A DNA stretch of 5,764 nt from an uncultured Faecalibacterium sp. Its GTDB lineage: Bacteria; Bacillota; Clostridia; Oscillospirales; Ruminococcaceae. Below the pieces are notes generated by a model, which did no database searches, was not told where the DNA came from, and worked only from the letters and a program-made list of their open reading frames with translations. This document shows positions 1 through 5,677 of the stretch, piece after piece. Each line of letters starts with the position of its first letter. Within the stretch, counting starts at the first letter, position 1. The stretch covers positions 1 through 5,764 of the forward strand of contig CAMFSB010000120.1 in the NCBI GenBank assembly GCA_945982465.1, given 5' to 3'. The position numbers were made by a program, and so were the translations under genes.

Positions 1-171
1 AATCTGGCCAAAGAGGTCAAGAGCGCTATCATGGGCTCTTCGGAAATGCCGGAGTTGCTGGGCGTGTGTGACCGCATTCTGGTCATGTCCGGCGGCCAGC
101 TGGCAGGAGAAGTTGACGCAAAAACGACCACGCAGGAAGAGATCATGACTCTGGCTGCGAAGTTTGCATAA
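1..171 (+). CDS. mglA: Galactose/methyl galactoside ABC importer, ATP-binding protein, C-terminal end (partial)
   Basis: This is the last 56 codons and TAA stop of a sugar-importer ATPase; the rest lies before the window. MglA is the cytoplasmic double-ATPase subunit that powers uptake of galactose and methyl-galactosides through MglC. The visible part is the end of the second ATPase half. It contains [20 protein letters not shown], the hallmark of the CUT2 family, where the usual ABC H-loop region reads SSE-(M/L)-PE. The tail, with KTTTQEEIM and a hydrophobic end, resembles the E. coli MglA C terminus as I recall it. The gene ends 19 nt before the permease start, as expected in one operon. 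Residues 6-12 read VKSAIMG where family members usually have something like GKGIIMI, so a few bases near the left edge may be divergent or miscalled. The family assignment is firm. Mgl rather than ribose (Rbs) is supported mainly by the adjoining MglC-like permease. Confidence 0.9.
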   Translation, partial: NLAKEVKSAIMGSSEMPELLGVCDRILVMSGGQLAGEVDAKTTTQEEIMTLAAKFA

Positions 172-175
172 GGAC

Positions 176-181
176 GGGAGG
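176..181 (+). promoter_or_regulatory. Ribosome binding site deciding the mglC start
   Basis: GGGAGG lies 9 nt upstream of a GTG codon at 191. It selects this GTG over the in-frame TTG at 164, which lies inside the end of mglA and has no such site. Confidence 0.75.
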
Positions 182-190
182 AACAATACC

Positions 191-1252
191 GTGGCTGTAA
201 CAAATATCCAGGCGAAGAGCCAGGAATTCAAGGCGCTTTCGTCAAAAGAAAAAATGAGCAAGGTGGGCAACCTGCTTCTGAACAACGCCATGTACATCAT
301 CATCATTCTGGCGGTCATTTACATCGGAATTCAGAAGCCGGCCTTCCTGAAGCTGCCCTCCATCATCAACATCGTTTCGCTTACGGCGGCAAAGCTGCCC
401 ATCGCTTTGGGCATCGGCGGCTGCATCGTGCTGACCGGTACCGATATTTCGGCCGGCCGCGTGGTGGGCCTGACGGCCTGCATCTCGGCCTCGCTGCTGA
501 CGACGGCGTTCAAGGTGTTCCCCAACATGACCAATGCGCTGCCCATCCCGGTGGTGCTGCTGATCATCCTGGCCGTGGGCGCCGCGATCGGCTTTGTCAA
601 CGGCTTCAGCGTGGCCAAATTCAAGCTGCATCCCTTTATCGTTACGCTGTCCACCCAGCTGATCACCTACGGCATCATCCTGATGTACCTGATGAACGGC
701 ACCAACAACGGCCAGACGCTCAGCGGCCTGACGACGGAGTACCGTTCGCTGATCACCGGCACCCTGTTCACCATCGGCGGCGTGGCGGTGCCCCGCTATG
801 TGCTGTACTCCATCATCCTGACCGCCCTGATGTGGGTCATCTGGAACAAGACCACCTTCGGCAAGAACATGTTCGCGGTTGGCTCCAACGAAGAAGCTGC
901 CAACGTTTCGGGCGTCAACGTGTCCAAAACCATCATCATGGTGTTCATGCTGGCCGGCATGATGTACGCCATCACCGGCTTTATTGACGGCGCGCGTATC
1001 GCCTCGGCCAATGCCAACACCGGCCTGAACTACGAGTGCGACGCCATCGCGGCCTGCGTCATCGGCGGCGTGTCGTTCGTCGGCGGCATCGGCCGCATCA
1101 GCGGCATCGTGATCGGCGTTCTGCTGCTGCAGATCATCTTTGCCGGCCTGAACTTCCTGACGGTCGACGCCAACATGCTGTACATCATCAAGGGCCTGAT
1201 CATCCTGATCGCCTGCGCCATTGATATGCGCAAGTATCTGGTGCGCAAGTAA
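191..1252 (+). CDS. mglC: Galactose/methyl galactoside ABC importer, permease protein MglC
   Basis: This is a complete inner-membrane permease of 353 residues, a little longer than the E. coli protein (about 336) because of an extra hydrophilic N-terminal stretch (residues 1-25). It forms the translocation channel for galactose/methyl-galactoside, working with a periplasmic or lipoprotein sugar-binding protein (MglB) and the MglA ATPase. It is dominated by hydrophobic segments, starting near residues 32-48 and recurring to about 325-345. Diagnostic blocks are GTDISAGRVVGL (83-94), WNKTTFGKNMFAVGSNEEAA (218-237, the cytoplasmic loop that contacts the ATPase) and DAIAACVIGGVSFVGGIG (284-301). 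These match BPD_transp_2/CUT2 permeases and E. coli MglC in particular (GTDLSAGR, FGKN-FA-G). The GTG start at 191 is chosen for the GGGAGG ribosome binding site. It follows mglA by 19 nt, and the next gene begins 4 nt after its stop. Ribose or xylose specificity cannot be wholly excluded from the permease alone. Confidence 0.93.
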   Translation: MAVTNIQAKSQEFKALSSKEKMSKVGNLLLNNAMYIIIILAVIYIGIQKPAFLKLPSIINIVSLTAAKLPIALGIGGCIVLTGTDISAGRVVGLTACISASLLTTAFKVFPNMTNALPIPVVLLIILAVGAAIGFVNGFSVAKFKLHPFIVTLSTQLITYGIILMYLMNGTNNGQTLSGLTTEYRSLITGTLFTIGGVAVPRYVLYSIILTALMWVIWNKTTFGKNMFAVGSNEEAANVSGVNVSKTIIMVFMLAGMMYAITGFIDGARIASANANTGLNYECDAIAACVIGGVSFVGGIGRISGIVIGVLLLQIIFAGLNFLTVDANMLYIIKGLIILIACAIDMRKYLVRK

Positions 1253-1256
1253 GTCC

Positions 1257-1670
1257 ATGGCGGACGAACGGAAAGACGGGCAGGCCCCGGAACAGCCCGG
1301 GCAGGGGACACAGCCGCCCGCCCCGCAGACGCAAAGGCAGCTGCGGGGGCTGTATGGCAAGGTGAATATCCCGGTCAAAACGCTGGACCGGATCATCCTT
1401 GTGCTGTGCGCGGCGCTGGTACTATGCCTGGTGTTCGCTATGTCCAACCGCGGCTATCAGGTCAGCTTTGATACGTTGGGCGGCACCCCGGTGGAAAGCC
1501 AGACCCGGATGTACGGCGAGCTGGTGGAGCCGCCTGCCCCGCCCACCCGCGAGGGCTATGTGTTCGACGGCTGGTACACCGATAGGGCCGCCACAATGCC
1601 CTGGGATCTGGAGCAGGACGTGGTGACCGAGCCAATGACCCTGTACGCCGGCTGGGAGCAGGCGCCCTGA
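1257..1670 (+). CDS. Single-pass membrane protein with one InlB-type B-repeat
   Basis: This 137-residue protein starts at ATG 1257, 4 nt after the mglC stop, with no clear ribosome binding site, so translation is probably coupled to mglC. Three parts are visible. A polar N terminus rich in Pro and Gln (1-30) is followed by a short basic stretch (R27, R30, K35, K41, R45). A single membrane helix spans about 45-63 (IILVLCAALVLCLVFAMS). The C-terminal part (about 67-133) reads YQVSFDTLGGTPV, then PPTREGYVFDGWYTD, and ends LYAGW, the pattern of the Listeria-Bacteroides repeat (InlB B-repeat, Flg_new). The positive-inside rule places the N terminus in the cytoplasm and the repeat outside the membrane. 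B-repeats usually occur in large surface proteins with leucine-rich repeats or cell-wall anchors; here there is one repeat and no LPXTG. A role in the sugar importer is inferred only from its position in the operon. Function is unknown. Confidence 0.85.
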   Translation: MADERKDGQAPEQPGQGTQPPAPQTQRQLRGLYGKVNIPVKTLDRIILVLCAALVLCLVFAMSNRGYQVSFDTLGGTPVESQTRMYGELVEPPAPPTREGYVFDGWYTDRAATMPWDLEQDVVTEPMTLYAGWEQAP

Positions 1671-1701
1671 CTCCGGCCGCCCGCGTAAAAGCAAAGCACA
1701 A

Positions 1702-1728
1702 GGCCGAACAAGCCACCGGCCCGTTTTT
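1702..1728 (+). terminator. Possible rho-independent terminator of the mgl operon (weak)
   Basis: A 5-bp GGCCG/CGGCC stem (1702-1706 with 1717-1721) with a 10-nt loop is followed 2 nt later by five Ts (1724-1728), 54 nt after the last mgl-operon stop. The flanking GTAAAA (1685-1690) and TTTTAC (1725-1730) could pair and lengthen the structure. The stem is short and the loop large, so this is a candidate only; the stronger hairpin at 1786-1823 may be the actual terminator. Confidence 0.4.
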
Positions 1729-1785
1729 ACAGGACAGTGATCCTAAGCATTGCGCTGCAGGCATCTCCCGGGGAGGGCTGAATGC

Positions 1786-1823
1786 AATAACGGGTATCCG
1801 GTGAGAGCTGGATGCCCGTTATT
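1786..1823. terminator. 16-bp hairpin, likely intergenic terminator (could act on either strand)
   Basis: AATAACGGGTATCCGG (1786-1801) pairs with CTGGATGCCCGTTATT (1808-1823) over all 16 positions, 14 Watson-Crick and two G-U as plus-strand RNA, around a 6-nt loop (TGAGAG). Nine outer pairs are perfect. The arm ends in A/T, giving GTTATTTCGTTGTTAT after the stem on the plus strand and TTATTGCATT on the minus strand. The T tracts are imperfect. It lies 115 nt after the B-repeat gene and 278 nt before the next gene. Termination of the mgl operon is the simplest reading; a role in a leader RNA is an alternative. Confidence 0.55.
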
Positions 1824-2089
1824 TCGTTGTTATCACACAAACCAATGGATTGATCCGCAGCTTTCAGAATGAACCAGCCGGTATCAAAGCTGGAAACGTA
1901 AGGGTGTATCGCGCGGAAGCCGGCGGCTGATTTGCGCAATGCACATTTTGATACGACACCCATCGGGAAAGATCGCTGCCGCGTTCACCGCCGGTGTGAC
2001 GGTGAACGCGCAAGAAAGCCCCGGGAGGGGATCGGCGCATATTGCTTGCAGAAAGAGATGGATCCCTTACCGTGTATCGTATGAATTTC
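1824..2089 (+). other. Non-coding, hairpin-rich region upstream of the VOC-amidohydrolase operon
   Basis: No credible gene was found here. The short open frames lack ribosome binding sites and look like no known protein. Several inverted repeats lie in a row. CAGCTTT/AAAGCTG (1858-1864 with 1886-1892) competes with CCAGC/GCTGG (1875-1879 with 1889-1893). GCGC plus AGCC/GGCT forms a nested stem (1911-1937), loosely followed by TTTT. CGCGTTCACCG/CGGTGAACGCG is an 11-bp stem (1980-1990 with 2000-2010). CCCC/GGGG closes a GGGA tetraloop (2019-2030). No -35/-10 pair of good quality stands out. The layout would suit a regulatory 5' leader, but it matches no riboswitch class I can recognise, so that remains inference. 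Confidence 0.45.
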
Positions 2090-2095
2090 AGGAGG
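2090..2095 (+). promoter_or_regulatory. Ribosome binding site deciding the VOC gene start
   Basis: AGGAGG, a full consensus site, sits 6 nt upstream of ATG 2102. It excludes the in-frame upstream candidates at TTG 2042 and ATG 2081, the latter lying on the wrong side of the site. Confidence 0.85.
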
Positions 2096-2101
2096 TATCG
2101 T

Positions 2102-2896
2102 ATGTCGCAAATCGCTCGTGTATGCATTGACCACGCAACCATCTATTGTAAAAATGCTGCCGAAATGGACCGGCTGTTCTCGACCCTGGGCTTTTACTCC
2201 CGCAATCGCGTTCACTACATGTTCCCGAACAGCTACTTTGAGCTCTACCAGCCGCACAGTGAAAATGAAACCTACCCGTTCTTTCATTCTGACGCTGGTC
2301 TGCACTCTTTTATTTTCTGGAGCGACGATATTGACGCTAGCTACCAGCGTGTGGTAAATGCCGGCTACAGGACCGCCATGCCCGTTTCGGATTTCAGCCG
2401 CCCGGCCAACCATGGCGATCCGCGCGGTACCGCCAGTTTCCGCGGTTTCTATATGCAAACGCCGCTGCTCCCCATCGGCGAAACCGCCGTTGTGCAGCAG
2501 ATGAACCCGGAACTGATTTATCCGCACAGGCCCTACCCGCACCCCAATACAGCCATTGCCATGGATAAGATGTTCCTCTGTGTGCCTGCAGATGAGGAAA
2601 AGACGGTTGCCGATCCGCTGGAAACGTTCTGCGCAGTTGTCAGCGAAGGGCGCCCCGAGCGCGGCTGCATCAAAGAACTTGAGGTTGCATCACCGGATGA
2701 GCTTTTTGAAAAATACCGCGTTCGCATCGATCCGGAACGCAGCAGCTGCGCAGGCATTCGCTTCCGTGTGCAGGACCTGGATATGCTGCGCGTCTTTGCT
2801 TCCGGCTCGGAGCTCTCCTGGCACGAAGAGGATGGCGTGATTACGGTCGACCTTTCGGAACAGGTCAACCTCTTCATGCAGTTTGCCGCTGTTTGA
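2102..2896 (+). CDS. VOC family (glyoxalase-like) protein
   Basis: This 264-residue, probably cytoplasmic protein is of the vicinal-oxygen-chelate superfamily, most like the Glyoxalase_3-type group. These are metal-dependent lyases, isomerases or dioxygenases acting on small oxygenated substrates. The N-terminal module (about 4-60) shows the VOC order: a strand with IDH (H11), a helix (AAEMDRLFSTLGFY), then a strand with YFELY (E47). The next module opens with GLHSFIF (H68). H11, E47 and H68 are the likely metal ligands. The segment at 99-119, with SRPANHGDPRG then FRGFYM, and VQQMNPELIYPH (131-142) resemble substrate-pocket motifs of this group. The second half (155-264) looks like a diverged repeat of the fold, with AGIRFRVQDLDML (217-229). 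There is no signal peptide. The start is fixed by AGGAGG. Its stop overlaps the start of the M20 gene (TGATG), so the two are almost surely co-translated. The substrate is unknown. Confidence 0.82.
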   Translation: MSQIARVCIDHATIYCKNAAEMDRLFSTLGFYSRNRVHYMFPNSYFELYQPHSENETYPFFHSDAGLHSFIFWSDDIDASYQRVVNAGYRTAMPVSDFSRPANHGDPRGTASFRGFYMQTPLLPIGETAVVQQMNPELIYPHRPYPHPNTAIAMDKMFLCVPADEEKTVADPLETFCAVVSEGRPERGCIKELEVASPDELFEKYRVRIDPERSSCAGIRFRVQDLDMLRVFASGSELSWHEEDGVITVDLSEQVNLFMQFAAV

Positions 2897-4113
2897 TGGC
2901 GAGAAAGGATCGTATGGGGATCTCGGCTGAAGTTCTCGCGTTACGGGAGGAAATGATCTCCTGGCGGCGCGACATCCATATGCACCCAGAGCTTGGGTTT
3001 TCCGAGCATCGTACCTCTGCGTTGGTTCGCGACGCACTGCACTCGTTCGGCTTTGACGAGATCCTGACGGATTTTTGCCCCGCGCACACCGCTGTGGTCG
3101 GCATTCTCCGCACGGGCCGGCCTGGCCATGTGGTAGGCCTGCGCGCTGATATGGACGCACTCCCAATGCAGGATGAAAAGGACGTCCCTTATCGCTCGCA
3201 GACACCGGGGGTCTGCCACGCCTGCGGCCACGACGCGCACACCGCGGCGCTGCTGGGGGTCGCCAAATACTGTGCTGAACATCGCGAACAGCTTTGCGGC
3301 ACACTGAAATTTGTGTTTCAACCCGCAGAGGAAGGGCCTGCTCCCGGCGGGGCGAAATACATTGTGGAATCCGGCGTGCTGGATGATGTTGAAACGATGA
3401 TCGGCGGTCATCAGAGCACCTACGCTTCGGTTGGCCAGGTGCTGATCAAAAGCGGCACTGCCTGCGCCGGAGGGCACGCGTTCAAGCTGACGCTGACTGG
3501 AATCGGAACGCACGCGGTCAGCCCGCAGGATGGCTCTGACGTCATCGCCACGGCGATGCAGATCATCGATTCCTGGCAAAGTATGCTTACGCGCCAGGTC
3601 GATCCGCAGCAGCCGGTCGTCCTTTCTGTCTGTTCGATTCACGCCGGCGAAGAGGGGGCGACCAACGTGCTTCCGTCCACGGCCACGCTTTCCGGCACGA
3701 TCCGCACGTTCAGCGATTCCCTGCGCGAGAATGTTTTGCAAAAAATGCGGGAGCGCGCGGAGGCGATCGCCCGGTTTAACGGCTGCGAATGCATGATGGA
3801 GGCGGAATATCAGTTCCCCGTTCTGGTCAACGATGACGCCGTGACGCAGATCATCCGGAAAGCTGCTATCGAGGTGGCCGGTCCCAACGCCGTATTCGCC
3901 GTTCCGGAGCCTTCCATCGGCTCGGAAGATTTTGCACAATATGCCAGCAAGATCCCTGCTTCGTACTTTATGTTCGGCGTTCGGAACAATGAAAAGGGTT
4001 TTGTCTACGGCGGTCATCACCCCAAATTTGACCTGGATGAAGACGGGCTCCTCTATGATGCAGAGATCTTCCTGCATGCCCTGCACTACCTGCTGCCGCT
4101 GCGCGACTGCTAA
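2896..4113 (+). CDS. M20 family amidohydrolase (N-acyl-amino-acid hydrolase / hippurate hydrolase type)
   Basis: This 405-residue cytoplasmic dinuclear-metal hydrolase of peptidase family M20 (subfamily D type) cleaves the amide bond of N-acyl or similar amino acid conjugates. Its motifs occur in order. WRRDIHMHPELGFSEHRTS (23-41) opens the family. GLRADMDALPMQD (81-93) and CHACGHDAHT (107-116) supply C110, H112 and the Asp region. FQPAEEGPAPGGA (141-153) has catalytic E145 and ligand E146. GGHQ (170-173) has H172. GIGTHAVSPQDGSDVI (202-217) lies in the lid/dimerisation domain. GSEDFAQYA (342-350) and GGHHPKFDLDEDGL (372-385) close the metal site. Length and order are normal, so it should be active. 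The ATG at 2896 overlaps the VOC stop. An in-frame ATG at 2914 with AAAGGA just upstream would give 399 residues and cannot be excluded. The region around H172 lacks the usual proline-containing motif, hinting at an unusual substrate. Exact specificity cannot be assigned. Confidence 0.9.
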   Translation: MARKDRMGISAEVLALREEMISWRRDIHMHPELGFSEHRTSALVRDALHSFGFDEILTDFCPAHTAVVGILRTGRPGHVVGLRADMDALPMQDEKDVPYRSQTPGVCHACGHDAHTAALLGVAKYCAEHREQLCGTLKFVFQPAEEGPAPGGAKYIVESGVLDDVETMIGGHQSTYASVGQVLIKSGTACAGGHAFKLTLTGIGTHAVSPQDGSDVIATAMQIIDSWQSMLTRQVDPQQPVVLSVCSIHAGEEGATNVLPSTATLSGTIRTFSDSLRENVLQKMRERAEAIARFNGCECMMEAEYQFPVLVNDDAVTQIIRKAAIEVAGPNAVFAVPEPSIGSEDFAQYASKIPASYFMFGVRNNEKGFVYGGHHPKFDLDEDGLLYDAEIFLHALHYLLPLRDC

Positions 4114-4136
4114 AAGCTTGCCGCTGGCGCGCTTTT
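4112..4136 (+). terminator. Weak hairpin overlapping the M20 stop codon
   Basis: AAAAGC (4112-4117) pairs with GCTTTT (4131-4136). Inside it GCC/GGC (4120-4122 with 4126-4128) closes a 3-nt loop, separated by a 2x2 internal mismatch. The T run is within the stem rather than after it. It may contribute to termination or mRNA stability, but the stronger structure at 4270-4302 is the better terminator. Confidence 0.3.
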
Positions 4137-4269
4137 GCATGTGCGGCCGTGAATGTATCGCAGAAGAATGACGGATCCCTTGCGTCAGAAACCAGGTCAC
4201 GCTGGTCATGTGAGCGCAATGCGGATCGGAAAAACGGATCGCCGGTTTCCCCTGTATGCCGAACCTTTG

Positions 4270-4302
4270 AAAACAGCGGCGCGGCTGCGGCGCCGCTGTT
4301 TT
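4270..4302. terminator. Bidirectional rho-independent terminator of the VOC-M20 operon
   Basis: AAAACAGCGGCGC (4270-4282) and GCGCCGCTGTTTT (4290-4302) form a perfect 13-bp stem with a 7-nt loop. The GC-rich core is flanked by A4 on the left and T4 on the right, so the same structure can stop transcripts from either side. It lies 157 nt after the M20 stop, between convergent genes. Confidence 0.8.
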
Positions 4303-4366
4303 CCTGCCTGGAGCCGGATGGGCTCCAACAGGGAGCGGGGCACAGAAAGGGCCGGAACATAAAATT

Positions 4367-4399
4367 CGCCGCCTGTCGGAGCGTTTCCGACAGGCGGCG
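4367..4399 (-). terminator. Terminator of lepA (14-bp hairpin)
   Basis: CGCCGCCTGTCGGA (4367-4380) pairs perfectly with TCCGACAGGCGGCG (4386-4399) around a 5-nt loop. On the lepA (minus) strand the stem is followed by AATTTTATG, a short T tract, 82 nt after the lepA stop. On the plus strand it is followed by a broken T-rich stretch (4400-4420, ending TTTTT), so it may work both ways. Confidence 0.75.
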
Positions 4400-4480
4400 T
4401 TCGCTTTTCGATTCGTTTTTGGGCGGCCCGCTGCCCATATCCGCGCCGCAGGCTGCTGGGCGGCCCGCAGGGGAGGGGGG

Positions 4481-5677
4481 TCAGTCGTCGGTGCTGTCCA
4501 GCTTGAGCACGGCGGTAAACGCCTCGCTGGGCAGCTGTACGGTGCCCAGCTGACGCATCTTCTTTTTGCCTTCCTTCTGCTTTTCCAGCAGCTTCTTTTT
4601 GCGGGTGATATCGCCGCCGTAGCACTTGGCCAGCACATCCTTGCGCATGGCCTTGACCGTCTCGCGGGCAATGATCTTGCCGCCGATGGCCGCCTGTACG
4701 GGCACCTCGAACAGCTGGCGCGGGATGTTGTCGCGCAGCTTTTCGCAGATGCGGCGGCCCTTGGAATAAGCGTTATCGCGGAACACGATCATGGAAAGGG
4801 CGTCCACCGGGTCGCCGTTCAAAAGGAAATCCAGCTTGACCAGGTCGCTGGCACGGTACTCCTTGAACTCGTAGTCGTAGCTGGCGTAGCCGCGGCTGCG
4901 GCTCTTGATGGCATCGAAAAAGTCGTACACGATCTCGCCCAGCGGCAGCTCGTAGTGCAGGTCCACGCGCACATCGTCCAGATATTTCATGTTCACCAGC
5001 ACGCCGCGCTTTTGCTGGCACAGATCCATCAGGCTGCCCACATACTCGTTGGGCGTGTACACATGCACATCCACAAACGGCTCCTCCTGCTTGGCAATGC
5101 TGGCCGGGTCGGGGTAGCCGGACGGGTTCGAGATCATCTCCACCGTGCCGTCGGTGCGGGTAATGCGATACTGTACGCCGGGCGTGGTGGTGATCAGGTC
5201 CAGGTCAAACTCCCGTTCCAACCGCTCGGTGATGATCTCCATGTGCAAAAGGCCCAGAAAACCGCACCGGAAGCCAAAGCCCAGCGCGGCGCTGGTTTCC
5301 ATCTCAAAGCTCAGGGAGGCGTCGTTCAGCTGCAGCTTTTCCAGCGCGTCCTTCAGGTCGGGGTACTTGGCGCCGTCGGCGGGGTAAATGCCGCAGAACA
5401 CCATGGGCTTGACCTGCCGGTAGCCGGGCAGCGCCTGCGCGGTGGGCCGGTTTGCCAGCGTGACGGTGTCGCCCACGCGGGTGTCCTGCACAGTCTTGAT
5501 GGAGGCGGTCAGGTAGCCCACCTCGCCGGCTTCCAGCCTGTCGCAGGGCGAAAGGCTGGTGGCGCCCATGTGGCCCACCTCCACCAGCGTGAACTCGGCC
5601 CCAGTGGCCATCAGGCGGATGGTGTCGCCGGGCTTGACCGTGCCCTCAAACACACGGATGTAGACGATCCCGCCCTT
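4481..5677 (-). CDS. lepA: Elongation factor 4 (LepA), C-terminal two-thirds (partial)
   Basis: LepA/EF4 is a ribosome-associated GTPase similar to EF-G. About 398 of the usual ~600 residues are present; the N-terminal GTPase domain lies beyond the window. The first well-read part (IVYIRV, then FEGTVKPGD) is the start of the beta-barrel domain II. An EF-G domain III-like region with [20 protein letters not shown] (121-140, counting the Val codon at 5653-5651 as 1) follows, then an EF-G V-like domain ([17 protein letters not shown], 250-266). The LepA-only C-terminal domain has [20 protein letters not shown] (346-365) and [13 protein letters not shown] (373-385). The stop is TGA at 4483-4481, and a strong hairpin follows it. 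The GTG at 5653 is not a true start: the Val belongs to the conserved IVYIRV strand. The frame meets a TAG at 5680-5678, beyond which LepA-like residues continue, so the CDS really runs off the right edge; see the separate entry for that tail. Confidence 0.95.
   Translation of the reverse strand, partial: KGGIVYIRVFEGTVKPGDTIRLMATGAEFTLVEVGHMGATSLSPCDRLEAGEVGYLTASIKTVQDTRVGDTVTLANRPTAQALPGYRQVKPMVFCGIYPADGAKYPDLKDALEKLQLNDASLSFEMETSAALGFGFRCGFLGLLHMEIITERLEREFDLDLITTTPGVQYRITRTDGTVEMISNPSGYPDPASIAKQEEPFVDVHVYTPNEYVGSLMDLCQQKRGVLVNMKYLDDVRVDLHYELPLGEIVYDFFDAIKSRSRGYASYDYEFKEYRASDLVKLDFLLNGDPVDALSMIVFRDNAYSKGRRICEKLRDNIPRQLFEVPVQAAIGGKIIARETVKAMRKDVLAKCYGGDITRKKKLLEKQKEGKKKMRQLGTVQLPSEAFTAVLKLDSTDD

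Larger units (their letters stand above)
4114..4480. other. Convergent intergenic region between the M20 gene and lepA
   Basis: These 367 bases hold no gene I can support. They contain a 13-bp bidirectional terminator (4270-4302), a 7-bp hairpin TGGAGCC/GGCTCCA (4309-4315 with 4321-4327, loop GGATG) and a 14-bp hairpin (4367-4399). An imperfect copy of a motif found before the VOC gene lies at 4160-4181. The open frames that cross the region run straight through these hairpins and look like shadows. Confidence 0.6.

Noticed and set aside
164..190. TTG at 164 as the mglC start
   Set aside because: It lies inside the end of mglA with no ribosome binding site; GTG 191 has GGGAGG at good distance.
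242..1447. 401-codon minus-strand open frame opposite mglC
   Set aside because: It is an Asp/His/Gln-rich low-complexity translation in the antisense frame of mglC; the sense strand is a clear permease.
1899..1916. T-box-like sequence AAGGGTGTATCGCG
   Set aside because: It resembles the T-box consensus AGGGTGGTACCGCG but lacks the TGG needed to pair with the tRNA end. It lies nearly 200 bases before the gene, and no Stem I or proper terminator is in place.
1824..1960. Sigma-70 promoter with TTGTTA (1827) or TTGCGC (1932) as -35
   Set aside because: No acceptable -10 hexamer lies 16-18 bases downstream of either; not called.
1965..2040. ZTP-riboswitch-like fragments (GTGTGACGGTGAACG, then CCCCGGGAGG)
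   Set aside because: Only short pieces agree. The closing CCGCCTGGGC element and spacing are missing, and neither downstream gene belongs to folate or purine metabolism.
1939..2130. 63-codon plus-strand open frame that could be a leader peptide before the VOC gene
   Set aside because: It has no ribosome binding site upstream of the ATG, overlaps the VOC start in another frame, and shows no run of one amino acid typical of attenuator peptides.
4149..4553. 134-codon plus-strand open frame in the convergent intergenic region
   Set aside because: It reads through two perfect hairpins and into the end of lepA on the other strand, has no good ribosome binding site and has no family resemblance.
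2941..4671. Long (576-codon) open frame on the minus strand opposite the M20 gene
   Set aside because: It lies antisense to a clear M20 gene and crosses both terminators and the end of lepA. It is Arg/Ala/His-rich with no recognisable motif, as expected for a shadow of a GC-biased gene.
5651..5653. GTG at 5653 as a real lepA start
   Set aside because: It is the Val of the conserved IVYIRV strand in domain II; the GTPase domain should lie upstream, and LepA-like residues continue past the false stop.
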